A stretch of 64,000 bases of DNA, from positions 101,967-165,966 of the forward strand of contig JBAYMH010000002.1 in the NCBI GenBank assembly GCA_041663645.1. The letters are read 5' to 3'. A program made the position numbers and the translations under genes. Positions 25,059 to 34,598 of this stretch are shown piece by piece (within the stretch, counting starts at the first letter, position 1; each line of letters opens with the position of its first letter). Origin of the DNA: Minisyncoccus sp023229485 (lineage in GTDB: Bacteria > Patescibacteriota > Minisyncoccia > Minisyncoccales > Minisyncoccaceae). Under the pieces are notes generated by a model that was not told the origin of the DNA, did no database searches, and saw only the letters and a list, made by a program, of their open reading frames with translations.

Positions 25059-25676
25059 ATGTTTCCTCTTTACGATGAGAATAGAATAAAAGGTAAGTGG
25101 CCAATATTTACTATTTTTTTAATAATTGTAAATATAGTAATATTTTTTTATACGTTTCCTTATCTTGATTTTTGTATTGATTTTTATGGATTCCGTAGTG
25201 CAGATTTTTTAAATGGAAAGTTTTATACGGTTTTTTCATCAATGTTTTTGCATGCTGATATTTTCCATCTATTAGGTAATGTTTGGTTTTTATGGGTTTT
25301 CGGAGATAATTTAGAGTCAAAAATGGGGCATTTTAATTTTTTAATTTTTTATTTGTTTTGTGGGGTTCTTTCCGCTATTATTTATGCACTAACGTCTATT
25401 GGCTCAACTATTCCTGTAATCGGTGCTTCAGGGGCAATTTCTGGTGTTTTGGGGGGATATTTGGTAATGTTTCCACGTAATAAAATTAAGTCTATTGTCC
25501 CATTTTTTATATGGTTTCTTGCTTCCATTCCTGCTGTTATTTTTATTGCTATTTGGTTTATCTTACAGTTTTTGTCTTTGGGTAATAATGACATGATTGC
25601 TTATGTCGGGCACATCGGAGGATTTTTAGCAGGAGTATTATTTGTTAAAAAATTTAGAAAAGGATTTTTGAAATAA
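25059..25676 (+). CDS. Rhomboid family intramembrane serine protease
   Basis: This 205-residue protein has about six membrane spans. The catalytic Ser lies in the GxSG motif GASGAISGVLGGYL and the catalytic His in YVGHIGGFLAGVL. A loop HADIFHLLGNVWFLWVFGDNLE carries the conserved HxxxN pattern. It cleaves membrane proteins within the bilayer; the substrate is unknown. The stop overlaps the start region of comEC with no gap, so they are read together. Confidence 0.94.
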   Translation: MFPLYDENRIKGKWPIFTIFLIIVNIVIFFYTFPYLDFCIDFYGFRSADFLNGKFYTVFSSMFLHADIFHLLGNVWFLWVFGDNLESKMGHFNFLIFYLFCGVLSAIIYALTSIGSTIPVIGASGAISGVLGGYLVMFPRNKIKSIVPFFIWFLASIPAVIFIAIWFILQFLSLGNNDMIAYVGHIGGFLAGVLFVKKFRKGFLK

Positions 25677-27131
25677 ATGCATAAGGCGGATATTTTTTTA
25701 ATTTTTTGTTTGTTTTACTTGGGAGGCATATTTTTTGCCTCTTTTTTTGTTATTAATTATGTGTATTCGGCGGTAATATTTTTAATTCTGGGCTTATCTA
25801 TTATCGGGCTGCAATGGAAAAAATTTTTAGCTATTTTTGGTTTTAGCTTTTTATTTTTTTCGTTTGGAATATTTTTATTTGGATTTAATTTATCTAGAGT
25901 TTTTAATGCACCCATTTTGGATTTTAATAATAGTGAGGTAATTCTTATTGGAAGAGTTGTTCGAGATTCTGATGGGTTTAGTAAGAAAAAAATAATAGTA
26001 AACGTCTTAAGTGTTAATGGCAGAGAAGAAAATTGGGGGAAAGTTTTAATTTCGGGTGATAAGTATTCCGTAGTTGAAGAAGGCGATAGTGTAGAAGTTT
26101 TTGGAATATTAAAAAAACCAGAGAATTTTTCTAACTTCGATTATCGTGGGTATCTGGCAAAAGAAAACATTTCAGCTGTTTTAAATTATCCTGATATTAA
26201 AGTTATTAAACGAGACGATTTGAATATTTTTCTTTCTATAATAAATGGTGTAAAAACTAAAATTTCTGATTCTATTACTACTGATTTTATGGTAGGACAA
26301 GCTCAAGTAGTTCAAGCAATGATTCTTGGTGAATCCGAAAAAATGTCGCCTGATTTCAAAGAAGAATTATCAAGAAGTGGAATTAGCCATGCTATCGCTA
26401 TTTCTGGCTCACATTTTATTTTGATAGCATCTTTTTTATTTACTTTTTTCTTGTTTTTGGGATTTTGGAAAAAGCAATCCTTGGTATTTGTTTTATTATT
26501 AATTTTTTGTTATATGTTTTTAATTTCTTTTCCAGCCTCAAGTGTTAGGGCTGGAATAATGATTGGGTTTGTTTATTTAGCGAGAATAGTTGATCGCCAG
26601 GCTCAAAGTTGGAGATTACTTATTATCGCAGCTTTTTTGATGTGCTTACAGAATCCATTAGTATTAAAGCATGATCTTGGATTTCAACTTTCTTTTTTGG
26701 CAGTTTCAGGTTTAATATTTTTAGCACCTCTGATTAATAGTTTTTTAGTAAAGATATTTAAAGGAAAAATGAATTATTTAAGTGAATTATTTGCAATCAC
26801 GCTTGCCGCACAGATTTTTGTTTTGCCAGTCTTGTTTTCTATTTCGCAATCTTTTTCATTTTTTTCTATCTTAGCCAATATGTTAATTATTCCGATCATG
26901 CCGATTTGTCTTGGGCTTGGTTTTATTTATTGTTTTTTATTTTTTATTCCATTTGTTCATAGTTTTATCGCTTTTTTACTTTATCCATTTATTTTTATTT
27001 TGATTTTTATTGCTAAAATTTTTTCAGCAATGCCTTTTATGTATTTTTCTTTTCCTACTTGGCTAGTATTTATTTTTTACATAGGGATTGGGATTTTTAT
27101 TTATAAAAAACGAAGGAAGTATTCTCTTTGA
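25677..27131 (+). CDS. comEC: ComEC/Rec2-type DNA uptake channel, without nuclease domain
   Basis: This 484-residue polytopic membrane protein has three parts. An N-terminal span pair is followed by an extracellular OB-like domain (about 85-175, with VILIGRVVRD... VEVFGILKKPENFSNFDYRGYLAKENI). The competence core carries GISHAIAISGSHFILIASFLF, SVRAGIMIGFVYLAR and QNPLVLKHDLGFQLSFLAVSGLIFLAP. It stops after the last spans and lacks the C-terminal metallo-beta-lactamase domain found in Bacillus ComEC. It likely moves one strand of transforming DNA across the membrane. Such short forms are seen in reduced genomes. Confidence 0.93.
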   Translation: MHKADIFLIFCLFYLGGIFFASFFVINYVYSAVIFLILGLSIIGLQWKKFLAIFGFSFLFFSFGIFLFGFNLSRVFNAPILDFNNSEVILIGRVVRDSDGFSKKKIIVNVLSVNGREENWGKVLISGDKYSVVEEGDSVEVFGILKKPENFSNFDYRGYLAKENISAVLNYPDIKVIKRDDLNIFLSIINGVKTKISDSITTDFMVGQAQVVQAMILGESEKMSPDFKEELSRSGISHAIAISGSHFILIASFLFTFFLFLGFWKKQSLVFVLLLIFCYMFLISFPASSVRAGIMIGFVYLARIVDRQAQSWRLLIIAAFLMCLQNPLVLKHDLGFQLSFLAVSGLIFLAPLINSFLVKIFKGKMNYLSELFAITLAAQIFVLPVLFSISQSFSFFSILANMLIIPIMPICLGLGFIYCFLFFIPFVHSFIAFLLYPFIFILIFIAKIFSAMPFMYFSFPTWLVFIFYIGIGIFIYKKRRKYSL

Positions 27132-27184
27132 TTTTTTACTTCTTTGAGATATAATTGAGCCATATAGAACTAATAAAATTAATT

Positions 27185-28480
27185 ATGAAAAAAGCTTTTA
27201 TTTTATCGATAGATATGGGGTATGGGCATCAGCGTACTGCTCATGCGTTGAAATCTCTTGCGATGAGGAATAAGATTATAAATGCCAATAGCTATACTGG
27301 TATTCCTGAGACTGATAGAAGTTTTTGGGATAATTCTCAAGCATTTTATGAATTTGTTTCAAGGTTTAAGAAAGTTCCTATTTTGGGTAATTTGATGTTT
27401 TCTATTTTTGATGCTACTCAGGCGGTTGGTGAATTTTATACTGATAAAAATCTCACGGGTTCAAGTTTTACTCAAAAAGGGATGTATCCTTTGTTTGTGC
27501 GAGGATGGGGAAAGGATTTAATTGAAAAACTAAGTGAAGCTGGTCGTGGTAAAAAAATTCCTATTGTTTCAACCTTTTTTACTCCTGCTTTTATGGCAGA
27601 GCATTTTGATTATTCTGGTAATGTTTTTTGTGTTGTTTGCGATACTGACATTTCAAGATCTTGGGCACCAATGGAGCCAGAAACAACGAAAATAAGATAT
27701 TTTGCTCCAACAGAAAGGGTTTATGATAGGTTAAAAATGTACGGTGTTCCAGAAAAAAATATCTTTTTAACTGGATATCCATTACCCCTTGAAAATGTCG
27801 GAGGGGAAAATATGGAAATATTAAAAAGTGACCTAAAGACAAGGATTGTAAATCTTGATCCTAATAAAATTTATAGAAGAAAATATGGAGTCGTTGTTGA
27901 GAAAAATTTGGGTTCTTTGCCTGTTAAGTCAGATAGGCCACTTACAATTGTGTTTGCTGTGGGAGGGGCAGGGGCTCAAAAGGAATATGGTATTGAGATA
28001 GTAAGAGCATTTGCTAAGGAGATAAAGGATAAAAAAATGAAGATAGTTTTGGTTGCCGGAACAAGAAAGGAAATTAAATGGTATTTTGAAAAGGAGTTAT
28101 CCCTACAAGGACTTGATGCCCTGAAAGGGGTAGAAGTCCTTTATGAACCTACTTTTGAGGAGTATTATGACAAATTTAATAAAGTTCTTCGTCGAGCTGA
28201 TATTCTTTGGACAAAGCCAAGTGAGCTTTCTTTTTATGCTGCATTAGGACTACCAATAGTAATTGCCCCAACAATAGGATCTCATGAGAATATCAATAAA
28301 CAATGGATACTAGAGTCTGGTTTTGGAATAGAACAAAAAAATATAAAATTTGTTAGAAAGTGGTTGATGAATGAAATAAACGAAGGCAATCTTGCAAAAA
28401 TAGCAATGCAGGGGTTTGTTGATGGAAATCAGTTAGGTGTATTAAAAATTAAAGAAATATTGACAGAATGTTGTGGTTAA
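27185..28480 (+). CDS. GT-B-fold glycosyltransferase-like protein
   Basis: This 431-residue soluble protein has two halves. The N-terminal part starts AFILSIDMGYGHQRTAHAL, a Gly-rich loop as in MGDG-synthase/MurG-like enzymes. The C-terminal half has TIVFAVGGAGAQKEYGIEIVRAF and an acceptor- or nucleotide-sugar-binding region ADILWTKPSELSFYAALGLPIVIAPTIGSHENINKQWI, similar to GT-B enzymes that use UDP-sugars. Exact substrate is unknown; a membrane glycolipid or cell-wall sugar is plausible given the envelope genes downstream. ATG 27185 is used since the 10 codons before it look non-coding. Confidence 0.72.
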   Translation: MKKAFILSIDMGYGHQRTAHALKSLAMRNKIINANSYTGIPETDRSFWDNSQAFYEFVSRFKKVPILGNLMFSIFDATQAVGEFYTDKNLTGSSFTQKGMYPLFVRGWGKDLIEKLSEAGRGKKIPIVSTFFTPAFMAEHFDYSGNVFCVVCDTDISRSWAPMEPETTKIRYFAPTERVYDRLKMYGVPEKNIFLTGYPLPLENVGGENMEILKSDLKTRIVNLDPNKIYRRKYGVVVEKNLGSLPVKSDRPLTIVFAVGGAGAQKEYGIEIVRAFAKEIKDKKMKIVLVAGTRKEIKWYFEKELSLQGLDALKGVEVLYEPTFEEYYDKFNKVLRRADILWTKPSELSFYAALGLPIVIAPTIGSHENINKQWILESGFGIEQKNIKFVRKWLMNEINEGNLAKIAMQGFVDGNQLGVLKIKEILTECCG

Positions 28481-29379
28481 TAGTAATTATCATTAGCTAT
28501 CTTTTTTTTGCATTATCTTCTTTGGGAGATAAGATTGTTTTGGCTAAGTCGCCAAAGCCAGAAAATTATATTTTTTATGTTGGGCTGTTTAGCGGAATAG
28601 CTATTTTTCTTTTACCGTTTGGTGTTACTATTCCTAGTATAAATGCAGCGTTTTTAATCGCAATAAATGGGTTAGTTTATATTTTTAGTCTTTATGCGTT
28701 GTTTTCTGCCTTGGAGAGATTTGATGTTTCAAAGGTTGTACCAACCATTGGAGCAACTCAGCCAATTTTTGTGCTTTTATTGACATATCTTTTTGTTGGA
28801 CCACAGGACTTAGGTGTTGTAGATCTAATAGCTTATGGACTTCTTTTTATAGGTAGTATTATTATTTCTGTTGAAAAAAATGAAAAAGTTACGGGCGACT
28901 TTGTGTCACTTTCTTTTTTAGCCTCTTTTTTGTTTTCATTAAATTTTATTCTTTCAAAGTTTGTTTTCGTGGAGCTGGATAATAATTTTATATCTGGAAT
29001 GTTTTGGATGAGTATCGCTGCTTGTGTAATTGTTCTTGTTGGGCTTGTGTTTAAAGGATTTCGTCGAGAAGTTTTTGAAGGGGAGAAGGTTGAGGCACAG
29101 ACGGGTATTTTATTTGTTGTAACTCAGGTAGCGGGTGGTATTGCTAATCTTACTCAAAATTATGCTGTAAATATTGTACCTTTTAGCATGCTAGCCATTA
29201 TGAATTCTATCAAGGGAGTTCAGTATGTTTTTCTTTTTTTAATAACATTAATTCTATCGTCATATTTCCCAAAAATTTTAAAAGAAAATTTTTCAAAAAA
29301 AGTGATTCTTCAAAAAATTTTTTCAATCCTTCTTATCGTTGCTGGCTTAGCAATTCTGGCATTTTTTGTTAAGGTATAA
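28468..29379 (+). CDS. EamA/DMT-family transporter
   Basis: This 303-residue membrane protein has about ten hydrophobic spans in two repeats, typical of drug/metabolite exporters. The first repeat contains KVVPTIGATQPIFVLLLTYLF and the second IVPFSMLAIMNSIKGVQYVFLFLITLIL. The start codon lies 13 nt inside the preceding glycosyltransferase-like gene, so the two are translationally coupled. Substrate unknown. Confidence 0.88.
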   Translation: MLWLIVIIISYLFFALSSLGDKIVLAKSPKPENYIFYVGLFSGIAIFLLPFGVTIPSINAAFLIAINGLVYIFSLYALFSALERFDVSKVVPTIGATQPIFVLLLTYLFVGPQDLGVVDLIAYGLLFIGSIIISVEKNEKVTGDFVSLSFLASFLFSLNFILSKFVFVELDNNFISGMFWMSIAACVIVLVGLVFKGFRREVFEGEKVEAQTGILFVVTQVAGGIANLTQNYAVNIVPFSMLAIMNSIKGVQYVFLFLITLILSSYFPKILKENFSKKVILQKIFSILLIVAGLAILAFFVKV

Positions 29380-29502
29380 TGCAATAGTGCTTATGACAAT
29401 GCTTTTTCAATTAGCCTGAGGTTTATTGTGCCTAGAAGATAAGTGTTTAGGAAATTGAGTTGCCGTGTTTTAAAAAATGCTTTTTTTTGTTATAATTAGC
29501 CT

Positions 29503-30510
29503 ATGATAATTCATCCTGCTGTAAAATATATCTTAATGGTGATTTTAGTATTAATAGTAATAGTATTTATTTATTTTTTTGTTGGCTTTTCTAAGCCAGC
29601 TAATAAAGTAAATTGGGGTGTTAATTTTTCAGTTAAACAGACTGAGTTTTTGGGCTTAGACACACACGAAACTTATTTAGCACTACTTGATGATTTAAAA
29701 ATAAAAAATGTAAAAATTTCGGTACATTGGGATGAAATACAACCAAATAGTCTTTATGATTATGATGTTGAAGAAGTTGATTGGGAAATAAGGGAAGCAG
29801 AAAAACGAAATGTGAAAGTTATTTTAGCTATTGGAATGAAAACTCCTCGTTGGCCAGAATGTCATTTACCTCAATGGGCAAGAAACCAGTCAAAAGAAGA
29901 TCAGCAGGAAAGTATACTTAGAATGATTACTTTTCTTGTTGAAAGATATAAAGGATCTTCAACGGTAACTGCTTGGCAAGTTGAAAATGAGCCATTTTTA
30001 AATTTTGGTGCTTGTCCTTGGTATGATAGAAATTTTTTAAAAAAGGAAATAGCTCTAGTTAAAGATTTAGATAATAATAAGGATGTAATTATTACTGATA
30101 GTGGAGAATTTTCTCTTTGGTTTAAACCTGCTCTTACGGGAGGTGATGTTGTTGGTATTACTACTTATAGAAGAGTTTGGCAAGATAGCTTTAAATTTTA
30201 TTTCGATTATTTTTTCCCTCCAGTTTATTATCAAAGAAGAGCTGAATTGGTGAAATTGTTATTTAATAAAAAAGTTATTGGAACTGAATTACAAGCTGAG
30301 GCTTGGTGTCCCAATTCTATTATTAACGCTTCGCTTGAAGAACAGGATCGGACTATGAGCTTAGGGAGATTTAAAGAGGTTGTAACTTTTGCTAAAAACA
30401 CAGGTATTGATACTTTTTATTTTTGGGGAGGTGAGTGGTGGTATTGGCTTAAGAAAAACCATGATCGTCCTGAAATATGGGAAGAAGCAAGAAAAATAAT
30501 CTCTGAATAA
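29503..30510 (+). CDS. Membrane-anchored TIM-barrel glycoside hydrolase-like protein
   Basis: This 335-residue protein has an N-terminal span (about 7-27) followed by a (beta/alpha)8-type domain. Motifs fit clan GH-A: VKISVHWDEIQP on strand 2, WQVENEPFLNFGACPW with a candidate acid/base Glu (about 163), and KVIGTELQAEAWCP with a candidate nucleophile Glu near 262. DTFYFWGGEWWYW lies near the end. It would face the cell exterior. The exact family (GH5-, GH39-like or other) cannot be told. A TATAAT box ends 6 nt before the ATG. A family 2 glycosyltransferase follows 7 bp on. Confidence 0.75.
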   Translation: MIIHPAVKYILMVILVLIVIVFIYFFVGFSKPANKVNWGVNFSVKQTEFLGLDTHETYLALLDDLKIKNVKISVHWDEIQPNSLYDYDVEEVDWEIREAEKRNVKVILAIGMKTPRWPECHLPQWARNQSKEDQQESILRMITFLVERYKGSSTVTAWQVENEPFLNFGACPWYDRNFLKKEIALVKDLDNNKDVIITDSGEFSLWFKPALTGGDVVGITTYRRVWQDSFKFYFDYFFPPVYYQRRAELVKLLFNKKVIGTELQAEAWCPNSIINASLEEQDRTMSLGRFKEVVTFAKNTGIDTFYFWGGEWWYWLKKNHDRPEIWEEARKIISE

Positions 30511-30517
30511 GTGCATT

Positions 30518-31228
30518 ATGTTTTTAAGTATTATAATTCCAACATTGAACGAAGAAAAAAATCTTGATAAGTTATTATCTCAACTTAAAAATTGTTTTTT
30601 TTCTGATTATGAAATAATTGTAGCTGATAGTAATTCTAAAGATAGGACGGTTGAAGTAGCTAAAAAATATGGCTGTAAGATCACTGAAGGGGGGAGGCCA
30701 GCTAAAGGTAGAAACAATGGTGCCAAGATTGCAAAAGGAGAGGTGTTATTTTTCCTTGATGCCGACTTAAGACTTAGCCCTAAATTTTTAGATTATGCCA
30801 TTTCTGAATACAAAGAACGAAAATTAAATGTTGCTTCGTTTAATCTATATCCAATAAAAGAAAAAATTTTATTGAATAGATTTACTATTGATCTATTTTA
30901 TAATAAGCCTCAGATAATTTTGCAAAAAATATTCCCAATGGGAGCGATGGGAATAATAGTGGATAAAAAAATTTTTCATAAATTGAATGGTTTTGATGAA
31001 ACCATTCCGCTTGCTGAAGACCATTGGCTCATTCAACAGGCATCAAAGTTGGGAAGTTTTGGAATTATTAAGTCTTCTTATGTCTTAATGCCAACAAGAA
31101 GATTTGACAAAGATGGGTATATAAAAACGTCTTTAAAGTATTTATTTTGCGGATTGTACATGTTTTTCATAGGAGCACCAAAAGATAATATTTTTAAATA
31201 CGACTTTGATCATTATAATAAGAAATAG
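30518..31228 (+). CDS. Family 2 glycosyltransferase
   Basis: This 236-residue GT-A enzyme begins FLSIIIPTLNEEKNLDKLLSQL and has the first Asp region IVADSNSKDRTVEVAKKYG. The metal-binding DxD-like motif is in VLFFLDADLRL, and the acceptor region is AEDHWLIQQASKLG. No transmembrane tail is visible beyond a weakly hydrophobic C-terminal stretch (YLFCGLYMFFIG). It likely adds a sugar to a lipid or glycan in envelope biosynthesis. It is probably co-transcribed with the glycosidase-like gene upstream. Confidence 0.9.
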   Translation: MFLSIIIPTLNEEKNLDKLLSQLKNCFFSDYEIIVADSNSKDRTVEVAKKYGCKITEGGRPAKGRNNGAKIAKGEVLFFLDADLRLSPKFLDYAISEYKERKLNVASFNLYPIKEKILLNRFTIDLFYNKPQIILQKIFPMGAMGIIVDKKIFHKLNGFDETIPLAEDHWLIQQASKLGSFGIIKSSYVLMPTRRFDKDGYIKTSLKYLFCGLYMFFIGAPKDNIFKYDFDHYNKK

Positions 31229-31363
31229 TTTTTGAACCATTTTAAAGAATAATACGTATTAATTAGTGATTATTTCTAATTATTATTTTAGTTTATGTAA
31301 TATGATTTAGATGATTAATTTTCAGTTAATATAATTAAAAAGTAATTAAATTTAAAGACTATT

Positions 31364-32629
31364 ATGCCAATTTATCAATTACCTAATGTTGATATGTCAA
31401 AACAAGATTTTTTGAGTTTTGAGAAAACAAAAAATTCATTACATTTAAATAATAATTTTTTGGCTGGTTTGGCAATTTTATTTGTTGGTATTTTTTTCGG
31501 GGTTTTTATTGTTTATGCTTATCCTAATTTAGGAAGTGGTGGTAGCAATAATCCTATTCTTTCGACTGTCGCATATACGCCCCAAACCACACATGAAGAA
31601 GCTGTTATTACTGCTGTAAAAAATGCTTCTGATTCGGTAGTAAGCGTTGTTATTAGTAAAGAGGTTCCTGTTTATAAAAAAGTTCCGAGCGATGATTTAG
31701 ATACCTATGATTTTTTTAATTTAATTCCACAGTATGAACAAGATGGAACTGAGAAGCAGGAGGTTGGACAAGGTTCCGGATTTTTTGTTACTGAGGATGG
31801 GATGATTTTGACAAATAAACACGTGGCTTATGATTCTACTGCGGAATATACTATCATTACTAATAATGGCAAGGAGTATAAGGCAAGAATATTATCTCGT
31901 GATCCTGTTCAAGATTTGGCTATTTTGAAAGTTGATAGTAGTGATAAATTTAAACCTTTAAGCTTAGGAGATGCCTCTTCTATCCGTATTGGTCAAACTG
32001 CAATAGCTATTGGGAATGCTCTTGGTGAATTCCAAAATACTGTTTCTGTCGGAGTTATTTCTGGCCTTGGTAGAACAATTACTGCTTCTTCTGGTGGAGC
32101 AAGTGAAACATTAGAAGATACTATTCAGACAGATGCTGCTATTAATCAGGGCAATTCAGGTGGACCATTGTTAAATTTAAAAGGAGAAGTTGTTGGTATA
32201 AATACTGCTGTTTCTTCTGTTGGACAAGGGCTTGGCTTTGCAATATCAATAGATAAAGCAAAAAAAGATATTGAGCAAACTAAAGCTACTGGAAAAATTT
32301 CTTATCCTTTCCTTGGTATAAGATATGTGCTATTAGATGAGAAAGTAGCTAAATTGAAGAAGGTTTCGGTTAGCTATGGTGCCTTAATATTAAAGGGGTC
32401 TGGAAAAGGAGAAGTTGCTGTTACTAAGAACTCTCCAGCAGAAAAAGCAGGGCTTAAAGAGGGAGATATTGTGCTTGAGGTAAATGGAGAAAAAATAAGC
32501 ACGAGTAATTCTTTGTCAAAAATTATTAGTAAATATAAGCCAGGAGATAAGGTTTCTTTTAAGATTTTAAGTGGAACATCGCAGAGCGTAAAAGTTGTGA
32601 CATTGGGCGAGTGGGAGGCGAGTGAATAG
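31364..32629 (+). CDS. HtrA/DegP-like serine protease with PDZ domain
   Basis: This 421-residue surface protease is anchored by one N-terminal span (about 33-55). The trypsin-like domain shows the triad His in LTNKHVAYDS (about 153), Asp in DLAILKVD and Ser in INQGNSGGPLLN. A C-terminal PDZ domain follows (about 320-415: KNSPAEKAGLKEGDIVLEVNGEKI). A Ser/Gly-rich linker separates the span from the protease domain. It probably degrades or refolds damaged exported proteins. Confidence 0.95.
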   Translation: MPIYQLPNVDMSKQDFLSFEKTKNSLHLNNNFLAGLAILFVGIFFGVFIVYAYPNLGSGGSNNPILSTVAYTPQTTHEEAVITAVKNASDSVVSVVISKEVPVYKKVPSDDLDTYDFFNLIPQYEQDGTEKQEVGQGSGFFVTEDGMILTNKHVAYDSTAEYTIITNNGKEYKARILSRDPVQDLAILKVDSSDKFKPLSLGDASSIRIGQTAIAIGNALGEFQNTVSVGVISGLGRTITASSGGASETLEDTIQTDAAINQGNSGGPLLNLKGEVVGINTAVSSVGQGLGFAISIDKAKKDIEQTKATGKISYPFLGIRYVLLDEKVAKLKKVSVSYGALILKGSGKGEVAVTKNSPAEKAGLKEGDIVLEVNGEKISTSNSLSKIISKYKPGDKVSFKILSGTSQSVKVVTLGEWEASE

Positions 32630-32771
32630 TTTATATTGATTATGGGTAACCTGCTAAAGGTAAGAGAGTGGAGAGTTTTTCTAAGACGAGAAGATTGGAA
32701 TAAAATTATAGCTTGTCGAAGCCCTTTTGATCTATGGTGGATAAGCAGGCTTTTAAGTTTATGTATAGCTA

Positions 32772-34598
32772 ATGAAATCAGAGATAGAGGAAATAAAATC
32801 GCGATTGAATATAGTGGACGTACTGTCTAGTTATATTAAGCTTGAAAAAGCAGGAATAAATTATCGTGCTTGTTGTCCTTTTCATAAGGAAAAAACTCCT
32901 TCGTTTTTTGTTTCTCCTAGTCGTCAGCTTTGGCATTGTTTTGGTGGTTGCAACGAAGGAGGTGATATCTTCCAATTTGTAATGAAGATTGAGGGCATAG
33001 AATTTACTGAAGCATTAAAAATATTGGCCCAAAGAGCGGGAGTTGAGTTACGACAGATGGATTCAAAACAAGCTCAACAGGAAAAAACTGAAAAAGAAAA
33101 ATGTTCTATTGTGTGCGAATTAGCTGCAAAGTTTTTTGAATTATATTTAGAAAAAACTTCCGTAGGACAAAAGGCAAAAAAATATTTGTTTGATCGGGGA
33201 CTTACAAAAGAAACTATTTCTGATTGGAGGATTGGTTACGCTCCAAGTAGCTGGAGCAAGCTTTCAGACTTTTTAATTGGTCGAGGCTATGAGAGAGAGG
33301 ACTTAGTTGCTGCAGGGGTATCGATTAAAAAAGAAGGAAATAAGTTTTTTGATAGGTTTCGTAGTAGAATAATGTTTCCTATTTGTGATATGCGTGGCGG
33401 TGTAGCTGGGTTTACTGGAAGAGTTTTTGGGGATAGTAGTAATGACCTAGCAAAATATCTTAATACGCCAAATACTTTATTATATGATAAGAGTAAGATT
33501 CTTTTTGGGCTTGATAAAGCTAAAGGAGCAATAAAAGAAAATGATTTTTGTGTTTTAGTAGAAGGGAATATGGATTGCATTGCCTCGCATCAAGCAGGAA
33601 TAAAAAATTGTATTGCCGTATCTGGCACTGCTTTAACTGAGTTTCATTTAAATATATTAAAAAGATATACTCAAAAGTTAGTTTTGTCTTTTGATATGGA
33701 TACTGCTGGTAGTAATGCGACAAAACGAGGGATTCGCTTGGCACAAAATATGGATTTTGATATAAAAATTATTCCAATGTTTGGAGAAAAAGATCCTGCC
33801 GATATAGTTCTTCATGAGGGGGCAGAAAAATGGAAAGAGCTTGTATCCCAAAGTAAGCCAATAAATCAATTTTATTTTGAGACGGCTTTAAAAGATAAAG
33901 ACTTGGATAAAATAGATGATAAAAAAAAGGTGGCCTCGGAGTTTTTGCCGATTGTAAAAGAAATGAGTAATAATATTGATCAGGCTTATTGGATAGCACA
34001 GTTATCGCAAGTATTAAAAATAAACGAAGAAGATATTCGAGAAGAATTAAAGAATACAAAAAAAAGTAATGATACTAATTTAGGTAATAGTGGTGGAAAT
34101 TCAGAAAATTTTGAAAAACAATTTGTAAAATTAAATAGAAAAAGTAGAAAAGAGTTGGTTGATGAAGAGATTATGATTTTGGTTTTAATTGACCCAGAAA
34201 GGATTGACGTTATGACAGATGATTTGCTAAGCTCTTTTTTAAGCCCGATAAAGGATATCTTATTGAAAATAAAGCAAAAAAAGGATATAAAGACAGAAGA
34301 ACTTATTCAGACCTTTAAAGATGATATGGTTGTTGTTAATTATATTACTTATTTAATAATGAAGGCGGAAACGAGGCGAGAGGCTGAAAGTGATATTGAG
34401 GGTGAATTTGAGCATTGCCTTGTTGAGCGAGAACTTTTAAGCAATAAGTTAGGTAGAAATAGATTGAGTGGTGAGATTAAAGAATTAGAAAAGAAAGGTG
34501 ATTTTGAAAAAATAAAAATTCTTTTGGAAGAGTTTAATAAATTAAGCTATAACAAAAATGAAGAAGCCAACCAAGAAAGTCCTGAATCAGAAAACTAA
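32772..34598 (+). CDS. dnaG: DNA primase
   Basis: This 608-residue primase synthesises RNA primers at the replication fork. The N-terminal CHC2 zinc finger is visible in CPFHKEKTPSFFVSPSRQLWHCFGGC. The TOPRIM core includes CVLVEGNMDCIASHQAG and the metal-binding LSFDMDTAGSNATKRG. A C-terminal helicase-binding domain ends in a charged tail. The last 41 nt overlap the start of rpoD in another frame. Gene order dnaG-rpoD is the classical macromolecular-synthesis arrangement, but rpsU is elsewhere in the window. Confidence 0.96.
   Translation: MKSEIEEIKSRLNIVDVLSSYIKLEKAGINYRACCPFHKEKTPSFFVSPSRQLWHCFGGCNEGGDIFQFVMKIEGIEFTEALKILAQRAGVELRQMDSKQAQQEKTEKEKCSIVCELAAKFFELYLEKTSVGQKAKKYLFDRGLTKETISDWRIGYAPSSWSKLSDFLIGRGYEREDLVAAGVSIKKEGNKFFDRFRSRIMFPICDMRGGVAGFTGRVFGDSSNDLAKYLNTPNTLLYDKSKILFGLDKAKGAIKENDFCVLVEGNMDCIASHQAGIKNCIAVSGTALTEFHLNILKRYTQKLVLSFDMDTAGSNATKRGIRLAQNMDFDIKIIPMFGEKDPADIVLHEGAEKWKELVSQSKPINQFYFETALKDKDLDKIDDKKKVASEFLPIVKEMSNNIDQAYWIAQLSQVLKINEEDIREELKNTKKSNDTNLGNSGGNSENFEKQFVKLNRKSRKELVDEEIMILVLIDPERIDVMTDDLLSSFLSPIKDILLKIKQKKDIKTEELIQTFKDDMVVVNYITYLIMKAETRREAESDIEGEFEHCLVERELLSNKLGRNRLSGEIKELEKKGDFEKIKILLEEFNKLSYNKNEEANQESPESEN

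Noticed and set aside
27122..27150. Terminator between comEC and the glycosyltransferase-like gene
   Set aside because: TCTTTGA...TTGAGA is a weak match without a G+C stem or T-run after it.
32636..32830. 64-codon ORF before dnaG
   Set aside because: It overlaps the conserved dnaG start out of frame and has no conserved features.
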